The notes: generated from the letters alone by a model not told the origin. Shown: positions 1 to 9,957, numbered from the stretch's first letter. The stretch: 36,645 bases of DNA from Bacteroidales bacterium (GCA_016783865.1 JADHVS010000023.1:1-36645), one strand, 5' to 3'. A program made the numbers and translations.

Positions 1-1
1 C

Positions 2-1123
2 TGTTCCGCCTGCCATGGCAAAGAGGGAGGGGGGAAAGATTACCGGGAGTATGAAACGGGTGTTCCTTCAATTGGCCGGCAAGGTCTGTTAAGGGTTGCC
101 TCATTCCAGTTTTTAAAGTTTACATTGTTCAACGGACGCGGAGGACGACAAATGGCCTCCTGGCACCCGGAATTCTCAGGATTGTTCAACGGCGAAATTG
201 ATTCGCTTGCCTTGTTCCTGAAGTCCAAAAAGGAGGTAAACACTTCCTGGGACCAGGTGAGGTTAATGAGTGGATCAGTTAATTCCGGAAGGGAGATTTT
301 TGTGTCAAACTGTATGATGTGCCACGGAGAAGACGGGAAGGACGGAATCGTTATCCCGCTCAATAATCCCGGCTTCCTGGAGATTGCCTCCAACAGGTTT
401 ATATATGAAACCCTTTTATCGGGAAGGGGTAATACGGCAATGCCCTCCTGGTCGCACCTTTCCGATACCCAGATGTCTGACTTGCTTGCGCTCATCAGGT
501 CATGGGGACAGCAGGGTCGCATAAATAGTTTCCCGGGCTTTGGCGGAAACGATAAACAGGAAGGAGCACTGCAATATCATTATTTGTGCTCACGCTGCCA
601 TGGTGAGTTTGGCGAGGGAGAAACGGGTCCGGCCATACTGAATAAAGACTTCCTGAATGCTGCCGATAATGACTATTTATATCATACCATTGCTCAGGGC
701 AGGTCTCACTCGGCCATGTTTGGCTGGAAAGGACAAATTGCCGGGGATACCAGGATCGAAGATGATCAGATAGTTAACATTGTAGCCTATATGAGGTCGA
801 CACAACATCTTGACTGGGATTATATTTATGCAGGTGCCAATCCCGGCGATGCCATTTCAGGACGCGAGTTGTTCGGCAGGCATTGTGCAGAATGTCACGG
901 GCGCGATGGCGAAGGTACCCGGGCACCCGCAATTAACAACCAGGATTTTCTGAGTGCCGCCACCAATGGATTTATCCTGGCTACAATAACCATTGGCCGG
1001 GAAGGAACTGAAATGCCATCGTGGGGCAGGGGAGACGGGGATCGTCCGGCTCTGGCAGGAAAGGAACGACAGGACCTGGCAGCCCATATCCGTAGCTGGC
1101 AAAAGATCAGGATTAAGTATTAG
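2..1123 (+). CDS. Multihaem class I cytochrome c, 5' end outside window
   Basis: The frame is open from base 2 to the TAG at 1121-1123, so the gene begins upstream; a TTG at 125 is only an internal codon. Four CXXCH haem-binding motifs are visible: CSACH at the very start, then CMMCH, CSRCH and CAECH, each heading a domain of roughly 100 residues. Each domain carries a candidate axial methionine (QMASW, TAMPSW, SAMFGW, TEMPSW), which is the tandem cytochrome CBB3/class I pattern. The protein should act outside the cytoplasmic membrane as an electron carrier between a quinol-oxidising complex and a terminal acceptor. The partner is not in the window, and more haems may lie upstream. Family call is firm; pathway is unknown. 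Confidence 0.9.
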   Translation, partial: CSACHGKEGGGKDYREYETGVPSIGRQGLLRVASFQFLKFTLFNGRGGRQMASWHPEFSGLFNGEIDSLALFLKSKKEVNTSWDQVRLMSGSVNSGREIFVSNCMMCHGEDGKDGIVIPLNNPGFLEIASNRFIYETLLSGRGNTAMPSWSHLSDTQMSDLLALIRSWGQQGRINSFPGFGGNDKQEGALQYHYLCSRCHGEFGEGETGPAILNKDFLNAADNDYLYHTIAQGRSHSAMFGWKGQIAGDTRIEDDQIVNIVAYMRSTQHLDWDYIYAGANPGDAISGRELFGRHCAECHGRDGEGTRAPAINNQDFLSAATNGFILATITIGREGTEMPSWGRGDGDRPALAGKERQDLAAHIRSWQKIRIKY

Positions 1124-1136
1124 CTATCTACCAGTC

Positions 1137-1165
1137 ATGCTGTCCGCCAACTGGCGGATCAGCAT
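1137..1165. terminator. Hairpin between convergent genes
   Basis: Arms ATGCTG-TCCGCCA and TGGCGGA-T-CAGCAT pair over 13 bp with one bulged T and a 2-base loop. It lies just after the cytochrome stop codon and before the convergent gene's stop. There is no strong U-tract, so it could be a bidirectional terminator or one copy of a dispersed palindromic repeat. Confidence 0.5.
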
Positions 1166-1236
1166 CTCCTAACTGGACAGAAGATTCCAAAACAATTCCG
1201 GAATGACAGTTAATCCACTTAAATAATCAGATAACA

Positions 1237-2460
1237 CTACCCCAAAAACGCGGCCGCCTGTCCAAATACCATTTCAAACACTGAATCAATTGCATTTTTG
1301 TATTCTTTCAGCTTTACCGGGAAGGGATTTTCGTGAATATATGGGTATGGAGGATCTATGATAGTAACATTATCCGGGATTTTATTCAGACCGCAGGCGA
1401 TGGCCTCGGCAGATTCCTTAGCGGGGATTACCTGGTCGTTTTTCAGGGCAACCACACGCAGGTTCTTGTTGAAAAACCTGAACATGTTCTCCCTTATCTG
1501 GCGGAAGCGGTCGGGCAGGATCATAGAGCGGAATGCTTGCCCGATCTGTGTCAGATTGAGAATTGAAGTGGCAATCTTTTCTTCCATGATCTCATCTTCC
1601 ATCCTGAAAATATAATAGTTCTGTATGCTCTCATGTGCCTTGCTGTCCATGATATATTTCGAAACACCGTTCATGTGACAAAAAAGCGATCCGCCGGCGA
1701 GGAAGAAAAACTTCGAATTGTCCAGCAGGTTGTCTGGGTTTGCGATCATCATGCATTGAAGGAGGAATACGCCTATTGAATAGGCAAAAAGATTGGTTTG
1801 GGTACCTTTTTCAAACAGGGGATGCTGTCCCGCCTGTATTGTCCTGATCAATTGACTCAGATCGTTCACACTTTGATAACCAGATAGAAAAAACCGCTCC
1901 GGGTATTCAGTGAGCCGGTTGCTCAGTGCAAGGTTAAGGAAAGATGATGCCTGGACATCGCGATACTGTTTTTGCCGGATCAGTAAATATTCATTCAGTT
2001 TCCTGGGATCGTACCAATCCTGTGGCGACCGGTTGATATGAAATGAGAACGGAAATAGTATAACCGGTTTTTTAGTCTGGTTGGCCAGGTTTTGTGCCCA
2101 GGGCAGGTATTTGTCCCAGTTCCTTTCGTTCAGCCCATGCAGCATTATGATAGCTTCTCCGAACTTGCCGGTCCCGTAGGGTACGAAAACGGGGTATGTA
2201 AATGAACTGTTTTCCTTAATAAAGGGATCGGAGAAAGTGTGATCTGTTAAGCCGGATATTTTAGATGCAGGATGAACGGGTACCGGAAAATCATAGCTCG
2301 ACTGGAATGGAAACTTTTGAATGGAAATTCCCATGTCAGGCTTATCGATGGGATCAGGTCCTAAATGAAAGGCTGATTTGAGCGGAATATATGTTTCTGA
2401 AATGTTCATGTAATGGTTTGATTTTAAGGCAAAGTAAATATCCTGCAGAACGGATTTCAA
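1237..2460 (-). CDS. Alpha/beta hydrolase-like protein (DUF6051-like)
   Basis: A 407-residue protein with no clear signal peptide. The C-terminal two thirds looks like an alpha/beta hydrolase: an oxyanion-hole style HGL at residues 108-110, a nucleophile-elbow candidate AYSIG at 226-230 (alanine in place of the first glycine of GXSXG), and a late strand with VVALKNDQVIP that could carry the acid. The family resembles the Bacteroidota DUF6051 group, recalled from memory and not checked. Substrate is unknown. It is divergent from the LytTR gene at 2609 and shares its upstream region, including a pair of direct repeats at 2501-2533, so it may be controlled by that regulator. Confidence 0.65.
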   Translation of the reverse strand: MKSVLQDIYFALKSNHYMNISETYIPLKSAFHLGPDPIDKPDMGISIQKFPFQSSYDFPVPVHPASKISGLTDHTFSDPFIKENSSFTYPVFVPYGTGKFGEAIIMLHGLNERNWDKYLPWAQNLANQTKKPVILFPFSFHINRSPQDWYDPRKLNEYLLIRQKQYRDVQASSFLNLALSNRLTEYPERFFLSGYQSVNDLSQLIRTIQAGQHPLFEKGTQTNLFAYSIGVFLLQCMMIANPDNLLDNSKFFFLAGGSLFCHMNGVSKYIMDSKAHESIQNYYIFRMEDEIMEEKIATSILNLTQIGQAFRSMILPDRFRQIRENMFRFFNKNLRVVALKNDQVIPAKESAEAIACGLNKIPDNVTIIDPPYPYIHENPFPVKLKEYKNAIDSVFEMVFGQAAAFLG

Positions 2461-2500
2461 ATAAATGTTGTACCGGGAATGATCAGGGGACCAAACACCA

Positions 2501-2533
2501 TATTCCGGGGTGAAATTTTCTATTCCGGGGTGA
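2501..2533 (+). promoter_or_regulatory. Tandem direct repeats, candidate LytTR binding site
   Basis: TATTCCGGGGTGA occurs identically at 2501-2513 and 2521-2533, a 20-bp period (about two helical turns). LytTR domains typically bind two direct repeats spaced like this. The site lies between the divergent hydrolase gene and the LytTR gene and ends about 48 bp before the candidate -7 box at 2581. Confidence 0.55.
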
Positions 2534-2580
2534 TTTTTTTATGGTCATCCGGACAAATCCAGGGAGAAAGAAAAAATAGA

Positions 2581-2588
2581 TAACTTTG
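2581..2588 (+). promoter_or_regulatory. Candidate Bacteroidota -7 box
   Basis: TAACTTTG fits the Bacteroidota consensus TAnnTTTG and lies 20 bases before the ATG at 2609. No TTTG is found at the expected -33 position, which would suit a promoter that needs an activator bound at the upstream direct repeats. Confidence 0.4.
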
Positions 2589-2608
2589 CTCAGGAGAAAA
2601 TACATTGA

Positions 2609-3451
2609 ATGGCAGTCTTAGACAGGAGCATACCAGGTTATTTGACATTAAAATCGAATATCATTCGTCATATTCTGTTTACGGCCCTGTTTGCCCTGGT
2701 CTTTATTAATATCTATGCACCGTTTGGTTTGAATACCTGGTTGCAGGTTTCGGATCTGAGGCTTTTGTTCTATTCAAGTTTATTAATTCTTACAGGTGTG
2801 CTGGTGGTTGTGATCAGCAGGATCCTGATGTATCACTATTGTAAGCGAAAGGGACTGTCTTATCCGGGCTACCTGGCCTGGGTAGCCGGGGAGATTTTTT
2901 TAATGGCTGTGGTTTATACAGTTCTTATTAAAGCGGTGGTTGATGATCCGCGCGATTACCTGGAAGTATTTAAAAAGTCTGTGCTGGTAACTTCCCTTGT
3001 GTTGCTGTTGCCTTATTCGATGTTGTGGCTGTATTTTACATTGCGCGACCGGAATTTCCAGTTGCAGTCGTTAATTGAAACCGCTCCTGAACCGCCTTCT
3101 TCGCTCAGGATGATACCGTTTTATGATGAGAACGGGAAACTCCGTTTTTCGGTTAAGCCCGATGACCTGTTATTCCTTGAGGCCGCTGATAATTATGTTT
3201 TCGTTCATTACCTCGACCAGGATAAGAAGCTGAAATTCATGATCCGCAACAGCATGAAAAACATCCTTCAATCCATACCCGGCAACAGCCTGATCCAGTG
3301 CCACCGCTCATACCTGGTCAATTTTGATAAGGTAAGGATCATCAAAAAGGAAAAAGACGGCCTGCACCTGGAGATGGATACGCCGGATAAACTAAGCCTG
3401 CCGGTGTCGAAAACCTATGTGGACCAGGTGCTGAAGCAGTTTTCGAAATAA
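2609..3451 (+). CDS. Membrane-anchored LytTR-domain transcriptional regulator (first copy)
   Basis: A 280-residue protein with four predicted membrane helices in the N-terminal half (around residues 20-38, 49-71, 85-107 and 123-145) and a LytTR DNA-binding domain in the last ~100 residues. LytTR hallmarks are FLEAADNYVFVHY, the CHRSYLVNFDKV segment and the terminal LPVSKTYVDQVLKQF. There is no receiver domain, so it is not a classical response regulator; the membrane part is the likely sensor. Direct repeats with LytTR geometry upstream suggest autoregulation. The second protein of this architecture is at 13859-14749. Confidence 0.85.
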   Translation: MAVLDRSIPGYLTLKSNIIRHILFTALFALVFINIYAPFGLNTWLQVSDLRLLFYSSLLILTGVLVVVISRILMYHYCKRKGLSYPGYLAWVAGEIFLMAVVYTVLIKAVVDDPRDYLEVFKKSVLVTSLVLLLPYSMLWLYFTLRDRNFQLQSLIETAPEPPSSLRMIPFYDENGKLRFSVKPDDLLFLEAADNYVFVHYLDQDKKLKFMIRNSMKNILQSIPGNSLIQCHRSYLVNFDKVRIIKKEKDGLHLEMDTPDKLSLPVSKTYVDQVLKQFSK

Positions 3452-3481
3452 TTATATTTTCGCAGAAAATATAATTATTTC
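3445..3481. terminator. Perfect palindromic bidirectional terminator overlapping two stop codons
   Basis: Arms of 17 bp (3445-3461 and 3465-3481) are perfectly complementary around a 3-base loop GCA, and are A/T rich at the base so that a U-run follows the stem in both directions. The palindrome contains the TAA of the LytTR gene (3449-3451) and the TAA of the convergent lipoprotein gene (3475-3477). Confidence 0.75.
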
Positions 3482-4464
3482 ATTATCAGGTGCTCCTTCA
3501 TCCATTCAATCCTGTCCTGTGGTCCCTTCAATTTGTTGTGCCATTCCGGATCCGGATTCCGGAAATACGATTCATGGCGGATGGTAATGGCTTCGGTGAT
3601 GTCGATAAATTCATTTTTCGCACCAAACATTTCCTTGAAAAAGACCGGATAATTTATTCTATCAGAAAACAGGAACAATTCATCGGGATTGAGATGGTTC
3701 AGAACGGCGGCCGTCAGGGCTGTCTGGTGGAGAAAAAGTCGTTTTTTGAAATCCATTTCGCACATCGACCGTATCAGGGGATCATGGCTCAGCTGATTAA
3801 AGTATTTTTCCCAGTTCCTGAGTATTCCTTCTTCAGGGCGGACCACCAGCAATCCTGCATTGAAATAGGGGCGGATAGTATCCAGGTCGGCAGGAGTAAC
3901 CATGGGGAAGAGTGTATTCTCATCTATGCCGCTAACCTGGTAGATCTGCATCCAGAAGGAATCGAGCGGTTCAGAATAAAGCAATCCGACGTTTTTATGC
4001 ATAACGGGCCGGTAACCGAAATTTTTACCGGCAGGCAGGCTGAATTCACCCGGCTCCCCGAGGATAACTGTATCATGATTCAGAAAGACCAGGATGCCTG
4101 ACAGTCCCTCTGCATCGGCTTCAGCCCGGGCTGCAGCGATCACTTTTCCCGATAAAAAATACCAGGCAGCCTGTTCAGGAATCTCAATGGATTTAGATAA
4201 AACATTCAGGCCATTAAGTTGCCGGACCAGGGTTGAATCCGTATCCATCAGTTCCTGTGGCAGGTAAAGCCATATGGTGGCATTCCTGTACTTGCCGCCG
4301 AACTCGTGCAGGCTTTTAACAAGGGGGATCACATTTTCAAGCTGCACCGAATTTTCGGCATAGCTGTAAAAAATAACAGAAGGTTCGTCCGTTTTCCGGG
4401 TTTGGCAGCCCGTAATAATAAGTAAAATGGCCAGCATAAGGCCGGTAAACCGAAGTGTTGTCAT
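3475..4464 (-). CDS. Lipoprotein with glycosyltransferase-like fold
   Basis: A 329-residue protein with an N-terminal lipoprotein signal; the lipobox IITGC places the lipidated cysteine at residue 20. The mature part resembles a GT-A type nucleotide-sugar transferase: an early strand VIFYSYAEN, a central ILVFLNHDT where NHDT sits where a DXD-type motif would be, and a later YFNAGLLVVRPE. A lipoprotein outside the cytoplasm would have no access to nucleotide sugars, so it may be a non-catalytic relative. Downstream of the YD-repeat gene at 4545 on the same strand with an 80-base gap. Function unknown. Confidence 0.6.
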   Translation of the reverse strand: MTTLRFTGLMLAILLIITGCQTRKTDEPSVIFYSYAENSVQLENVIPLVKSLHEFGGKYRNATIWLYLPQELMDTDSTLVRQLNGLNVLSKSIEIPEQAAWYFLSGKVIAAARAEADAEGLSGILVFLNHDTVILGEPGEFSLPAGKNFGYRPVMHKNVGLLYSEPLDSFWMQIYQVSGIDENTLFPMVTPADLDTIRPYFNAGLLVVRPEEGILRNWEKYFNQLSHDPLIRSMCEMDFKKRLFLHQTALTAAVLNHLNPDELFLFSDRINYPVFFKEMFGAKNEFIDITEAITIRHESYFRNPDPEWHNKLKGPQDRIEWMKEHLIMK

Positions 4465-4544
4465 GATTTTCTACTCTTAATACTTGTAGAATAAAGTTAA
4501 TGATAATTTGGTATTGAGTCAAGAATTTTTTTGGGCAGAAGGGA

Positions 4545-5924
4545 TTATTCGAGTTTTGAATAGTTATACTTTTGGGTACATGGGTTGAGCCACCTGGTTT
4601 CTGTTTCCCCCTGTTCGTTTTCAAATTCTTCAAATCCCATAAATGTTATTTCTTCAACAAGTATCCTGTCATCAAACAGGAGGTTATCCAGTACTTCTTT
4701 ATAGAGGTCAATTGATAAATAAATCTCAGGTATATTTATGTTTCCATATGGCTTCCTGAAGTGGTTTCTATTCATGCCATAATCGTAGGCATAAAGTGTT
4801 CTGCTCTTCCCGCTCAGACTGTTGTCATATTCATCCCACTGTGTTGTGATTTTCTCAATTTTGTTACCGTGGTCGTCGTATTGAAATTCTTCCAGGTCAG
4901 TGATCATAAGTGAATCAACTTCGCCTTCACCAGCATAATAAAAAGTAGTAAGCCTGAAGTAAGATATGGAAGCTGTCAGTCCTTTATCATCGTATTCATA
5001 ATGTTGCCTTTCCCTTTCAATCCAATCATAACCGCCAAATGGCGTACCAAAAACAGTTTTAACGATCATTCTTCCTTCTTCATCGTACTGATAATCATAT
5101 TTTTCCTGGATTTCTGTTTCTGTTATTTCTCCGGTTTCAGAATGGATATATTTAAGTACCACAGATAAAAGGTTATCCATTTCATCATAAGTGTATTCCA
5201 TTTTTCCTATTATTCCCCACTCTCCTCCGGGTTTAAATTTTATCCATACATCTGTTGAAACGATTGTCCCCGCATCGTTGTAGGATGTAATTTCTTTGGT
5301 GGATGTCTCGGCCTCCGGATCGCCCATGTATTCTATCTCACCTTTCTCAATGATTCTCTTCTGCTCATCCAGGGTAATGTAATGATTGCCGGTGATCAGC
5401 CAGGCATTTTCCTGGGCATCCCAATAAGAATTCCAATCGTAGGCAATCGTATTACCATCATTCTTATAGGTAAAATTCGCATTTGCAGACGGGGTGTATT
5501 GGTAGGATTCAGTATTGTAATTATATTCAGGGTAATACTCGGTATAGGAAGCCAGATCCCCGTGCTCGTTATGTGTGAATTCTACTTTTTCGCCTTGTTC
5601 CCAGTGAAATCCTTCTATTGGAACGTCTTCAGGTTCAGATTCAACCTCGGAGGTCAGGTTGCCGTGTTCATCATAGGTGAATTCGTATTTATGATTCATC
5701 ATGTTTATCGACCATTCTATGCCATCCACCGACTCATAAATGATTTGTGATATCAGGTTGCCTTTCTGATCATATGCAAAAGCTGTTTTTTGATAGATTT
5801 CATCCCATTCTGAACACTCAGGGGAGGATATGATTTCGTCCAGTTTATATTTCGGAGTATTATCCTGGGCTTTGATTGCAATTGCAAAAAATATTGATAT
5901 TGAGATGGTTATTAGTTGTTTCAT
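4545..5924 (-). CDS. Secreted YD-type repeat protein
   Basis: A 459-residue protein with a signal peptide (first ~19 residues, ending IAIKAQ). The body consists of degenerate repeats of the form YDxxGNLxSxxx (for example FTYDEHGNLTSEV, YTYDEMDNLLSVV, YQYDEEGRMIVKT, FQYDDHGNKIEKI), related to the YD/RHS repeat that forms beta sheets. There is no RHS core-end signature and no toxin domain, so it is not a polymorphic toxin. Bacteroidota encode many such secreted repeat proteins of unknown role. The ATG at 5922-5924 is chosen because the signal peptide starts there. Confidence 0.65.
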   Translation of the reverse strand: MKQLITISISIFFAIAIKAQDNTPKYKLDEIISSPECSEWDEIYQKTAFAYDQKGNLISQIIYESVDGIEWSINMMNHKYEFTYDEHGNLTSEVESEPEDVPIEGFHWEQGEKVEFTHNEHGDLASYTEYYPEYNYNTESYQYTPSANANFTYKNDGNTIAYDWNSYWDAQENAWLITGNHYITLDEQKRIIEKGEIEYMGDPEAETSTKEITSYNDAGTIVSTDVWIKFKPGGEWGIIGKMEYTYDEMDNLLSVVLKYIHSETGEITETEIQEKYDYQYDEEGRMIVKTVFGTPFGGYDWIERERQHYEYDDKGLTASISYFRLTTFYYAGEGEVDSLMITDLEEFQYDDHGNKIEKITTQWDEYDNSLSGKSRTLYAYDYGMNRNHFRKPYGNINIPEIYLSIDLYKEVLDNLLFDDRILVEEITFMGFEEFENEQGETETRWLNPCTQKYNYSKLE

Positions 5925-6199
5925 GGCTTGTTAATAGTTTACCTGATGATTTCGTTAGATTAATGAATATCAAGTTAATAAAAAATTCCAAAGATCAGGA
6001 TAGTTTTACAGTCCTTTTAGCCATGCAGACAGGAATACATCGGTCACCATCAAACTGCCATTATCAGACAAGCCAGTCATGAAATCTCTGGTATTTGTAT
6101 ACTTAACCATTCATTATATATCATTATTTCATAAATTTATAATTAAACATATAATCTACTGGTTAGAACAATCATCTTACTCATTAAATATCGAAAGCC

Positions 6200-9121
6200 A
6201 TGAAAAAGATCACCCTGGTTCTTTTCACTCTTTTTTTTAGTTTGTCCCTATTCTCACAGAATTGTGTAACCGATTATCGTAGTGGGGATTTTGGGCTACA
6301 ATCTGTATTTGGTGAAATAGTCTTTCTCAAAGTGGATCCGGACAGTAATAAATGGTTTGGAATTAAAACCAGTTATCAAGGTTATGGAATTGGGAAATTT
6401 GACGGTACCAATTGGACAGCATTTACAGCAGCCAACAGTGATCTCCCGGATGACTGGGTGTATGATATCGCCTTTGATACCTCGGGGAATGTATGGGTGG
6501 CAACCCATCAGGGACTGGCCATGTTTAACGGGGATTCACTCACTGGTTGGGAAATTTTTAACTCGATAGATTTTGGGATTGCAGAAAATAAATTAACGGC
6601 CATTGCTATCGACAGTGGTTATGTTAAATGGTTGGGATTCCCGTCAGGAAAGGTGATCAGGTATAACGATACAACCTGGACCGTTTTTAACCAATTAAAT
6701 ACCCTGCCCATCAATACAATAAATGTGGATTCATCCCATAATATCTGGTGCGGGATGAATCATTCGACGGGACTGGCGGTTTATGACCACAATACCTGGA
6801 CTACCTTTCCAGGGCGCAATTACATCCGCTCCATTCAATTCAGGGGAACATCCCATGTATATGCATGCGGGATTAACGGTGTCTATATCTATGATGGAGT
6901 GGAGTGGACAGCCATTCCCAATCCGCCCACCTATTCATTGTACCATCTCGCCATCCATAATGATGAGGTATGGTTGTCATCTAACAAGGGGCTCGTTCAG
7001 CTCAGGGATTCTGACTTAATAACCTATACCCCTCAAAACAGCGGCATCCCGATTTTTTACCCTTTTTCACTTCCAGTTGCTTTTGACTAGGAAGGTAAAT
7101 TATGGTTTTCATACCAGTACACCAGTGGCAATTCTTATTGTGCGGCTGGCTTTCTAAAGGAGAACGATGGATTGGGACTGGAGATCCTCTCAGACGAAAA
7201 TTTCGTATTCTGTGATGGCGACAGCACAGTCCTTGATGCCGGCAGTGGGTTTTCAACCTACAGATGGTCGACAGGTGAAACCAGTGATACCATTGTTACC
7301 TATGGATCCGATACCATCAACGTAGCGGTAACTGACGGCAGCGGCTGCTGGGATTATGATACCGTAACTACCTTTAAACATGAGGTTTACGACCAGGAGA
7401 AGATTTGTATGGTAACTGTATTTGGTGAGCAAAACCTGATTGTTTGGGAAAGGACTCAAGATAAAGGGACTGAGTTTTATAACATTTATAAGGAAACAGA
7501 AGCTGCTGATGAGTATGAGATTATTGGAACTGTTCCTTATAGTGAATTATCTGTTTTTACTGATCTGAATTCTGAAAATAAAACGCGTGTTGAAAGATAT
7601 AAGATTTCCGCTGTGGATACCTGTGGTAATGAATCGGACACAAGTTTATTGCATAAAACCATGCATCTTACTTTGAATGTTGGATTGTCTGGAGAGTCAA
7701 ACCTTATTTGGGAGAATTATAAAGGTATTGACTTTGTATCATATGCTATTTTTCGGGGTACAAGGGCTGACAATATGGTAGAATTTGATGTTATTCCAAA
7801 TAATATCACGTCATACACTGATTGGGAATTTGGGGAATTCTTTTATTCGATAGGAGTTATTATGCCAGATGGATGCTCGCCTGCATTATTCCTGAAAGCC
7901 GGAGCAGGTCCCTATTCACATGCTTTATCAAATACTGAGGATAATCGCTTACAAATCAACCTACCTCCAAGTGAAATCTATATATCCGATTCAACATTAC
8001 TGGAAGATCAGCCCGCTGGCAGTTATATCGGTAAGTTTTCCACCTATGATGCCGACTCTGCAGGAACATTTGTATATTCCCTTGTGGCAGGTGAAGGAGC
8101 TGATGACAATATTAGTTTCACCATATCACATGATTCCCTGTTCTCAGCAGAGGTCCTGGATTACGATGTTAAGGTAATATACAATTTAAGAGTAAGATCT
8201 ACTGATAGTGAAGAAGATACTTTATGGGCTGAAAAGAAATTCAGAGTTCATGTAACCGCACTTGACAATGAAGCGCCAACCGACATCTCTCTTGACAATA
8301 ATGCCGTTGCAGAAGCACAACCTGCAGGCACTTTTGTTGGTAAGCTTACCACTACCGATCCGGACGAGGGAGACACTCATATTTACTCCCTTGTCGAGGG
8401 AGATGGTTGGCCTGACAATGGAAGCTTTAACATCAGCGGAGATTCCCTGTTTACCGCTGAAGTATTTGATTATGATACTAAGTCCACTTATAATATTCGG
8501 GTGCGAACTACTGACGATGGAGCGGGCCTGCTATATTTTGAAAAGCAGATTGTGATCACTGTTGCTGCAAATACTGCTCCAACGGATATTACCCTGTCCG
8601 GTGATAATCTTGATGAAAAACTGCCTGCGGGTACCTTTATAGGTAAATTCTCAACAACAGATGATGGGATTGTTCACACCTATACACTGGAAGACGGTAT
8701 CGGGGGTGAACACAATAATTTCTTTACAATAAGCAATGATTCATTGTTGTCGAAAGAGGAATTTAATTATTTAGAACAAACCTTTTATTCCATACTGGTT
8801 CGCTCTACCGATGAAGGTTCTCTTTACTTTCAGAAGTCATTCGTTATCCAGGTGAATCCAACTGGCATTGAACAAGCCAGGAATGATCTCAGGATATTCC
8901 CGGTCCCGATGACCGAGTACCTGACCATTGAGTTTCCATATCAATCAGGACAAGAATACATCCTTGTCATGACAGACCTGAATGGGCAACGGGTGAAAAT
9001 GATCAATAACATCCACATCGGTTCCATCGAACTGGATGCCTCTGACCTGGCTCCCGGGATCTATATCCTCGAGTTGCGAGGTCCGGTACTGCTCCGCAGC
9101 AGGATTGTGAAGACTCAATAA
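6200..9121 (+). pseudogene. T9SS-exported propeller/cadherin-repeat surface protein, interrupted by an in-frame TAG
   Basis: The frame is open from ATG 6200 to the TAA at 9119-9121 except for one TAG at 7088-7090. Reading through gives about 973 residues: a signal peptide ending SLSLFSQ; a beta-propeller region resembling two-component-regulator propeller repeats (IAFDTSGNVWVATHQGLAMF); a gliding/Ig-like segment (FCDGDSTVLDAGSGF); three cadherin-like repeats each with an AGxxxGKxxTxD and a DYD-type motif (about 7960-8860); and a C-terminal T9SS sorting domain (RIFPVPMTEYLTIEF ending RIVKTQ). The residues around the stop (VAFD-stop-EGKLWF) continue the propeller pattern, so the TAG replaces one residue with no loss of frame. 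It could be a nonsense mutation, a sequence error or suppressed readthrough. Confidence 0.8.
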
Positions 9122-9124
9122 CAT

Positions 9125-9156
9125 AATTACCGGATTGCATTAGTAATCCGGTGATT
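9125..9156 (+). terminator. Hairpin after the cadherin protein gene
   Basis: Arms 9125-9136 and 9145-9156 pair over 12 bp with one G-T wobble (core CCGGATT / AATCCGG) around the 8-base loop GCATTAGT, four bases after the stop codon. No long U-tract follows. Confidence 0.5.
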
Positions 9157-9322
9157 TAAATGTCAACCATCCATCGTGGAATTCTTTCCTGTGGATGCTA
9201 CCATGTTGAAATAAAAGGAGATCATGACCCGTACAAGGGAATGCTGATGGTTCAGTAAAATAAAGGGCTTTTGTTATGACTTCTTTTTGTACATTCATAC
9301 CCTAACTGAAAAGGGCATAGCT

Positions 9323-9937
9323 GTGAAATACATTTATTTTATCGGGATCTGTTTGTTGTTATTCCTGTCTGGTTGTAAAGAAAAGCAGGCCAATAATGGC
9401 AACCAGGAACCTGCTCCGGGGGCTGTGCCTTCTCCTGCAGCAATCTCCTGTCAGGTGAGAGAACAATCTCTTCTGGATGCTGCCCTGAACGGTCAGTTCG
9501 AGGCGATTGAAAATCTAATTGCAGAGAATGTTAATGTGAATGCTGCCGATCCTGATGGCCGATCCGCCCTGATGCTTGCTTCCTTTAACGGTCATTCCGG
9601 GATTGTTGCGCTGCTTATCAATAAAGGAGCTGTCGTGGACCTGGTGGATGGATTTGGACGAACAGCATTACATTATGCAAGTACGGGTCCATTCTTGCCT
9701 GCCGTTGAATTCCTGCTGAAAAAAGGTTCAGATCCGAATATGGTCGACAGCGAGGAACATTTCACGCCCCTCATGTTTGCTGCTGCTGAGGGTTATATTG
9801 ATGTGGTCAGGATCCTCCTGGAATATCATGCAGATCCTTCCCTGAAAGACATCGATGGAGATACTGCCGAAACGTTCGCAAGACAGAACGGGCATGATGA
9901 AGTGGCAGAATTGCTTAAATCAAAATCTACTCAATAA
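9323..9937 (+). CDS. Ankyrin-repeat lipoprotein
   Basis: The GTG at 9323 is preferred over the TTG at 9287 because it places the hydrophobic segment at the N-terminus and a purine run (AAAAGGG) lies just upstream. The product is 204 residues. A lipobox LSGC puts the lipidated cysteine at residue 18, followed by a proline/alanine linker and about four to five ankyrin repeats (for example GRSALMLASFNGHSGIVALL, GRTALHYAS, FTPLMFAAAEGYIDVVRILL). It should be a membrane-anchored periplasmic or surface protein that binds another protein; the partner is unknown. It is transcribed alone, with a hairpin at 9958-9999 downstream. Confidence 0.8.
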   Translation: MKYIYFIGICLLLFLSGCKEKQANNGNQEPAPGAVPSPAAISCQVREQSLLDAALNGQFEAIENLIAENVNVNAADPDGRSALMLASFNGHSGIVALLINKGAVVDLVDGFGRTALHYASTGPFLPAVEFLLKKGSDPNMVDSEEHFTPLMFAAAEGYIDVVRILLEYHADPSLKDIDGDTAETFARQNGHDEVAELLKSKSTQ

Positions 9938-9957
9938 CAATTTTTGACCTGTATACC

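Noticed and set aside
3490..4101. 203-residue open frame on the plus strand
   Set aside because: Antisense shadow of the lipoprotein gene at 3475-4464, which has a lipobox and a coherent fold.
4545..5924. RHS-type polymorphic toxin
   Set aside because: The YD-like repeats are present, but there is no RHS core-end signature, no C-terminal toxin domain and no immunity gene.
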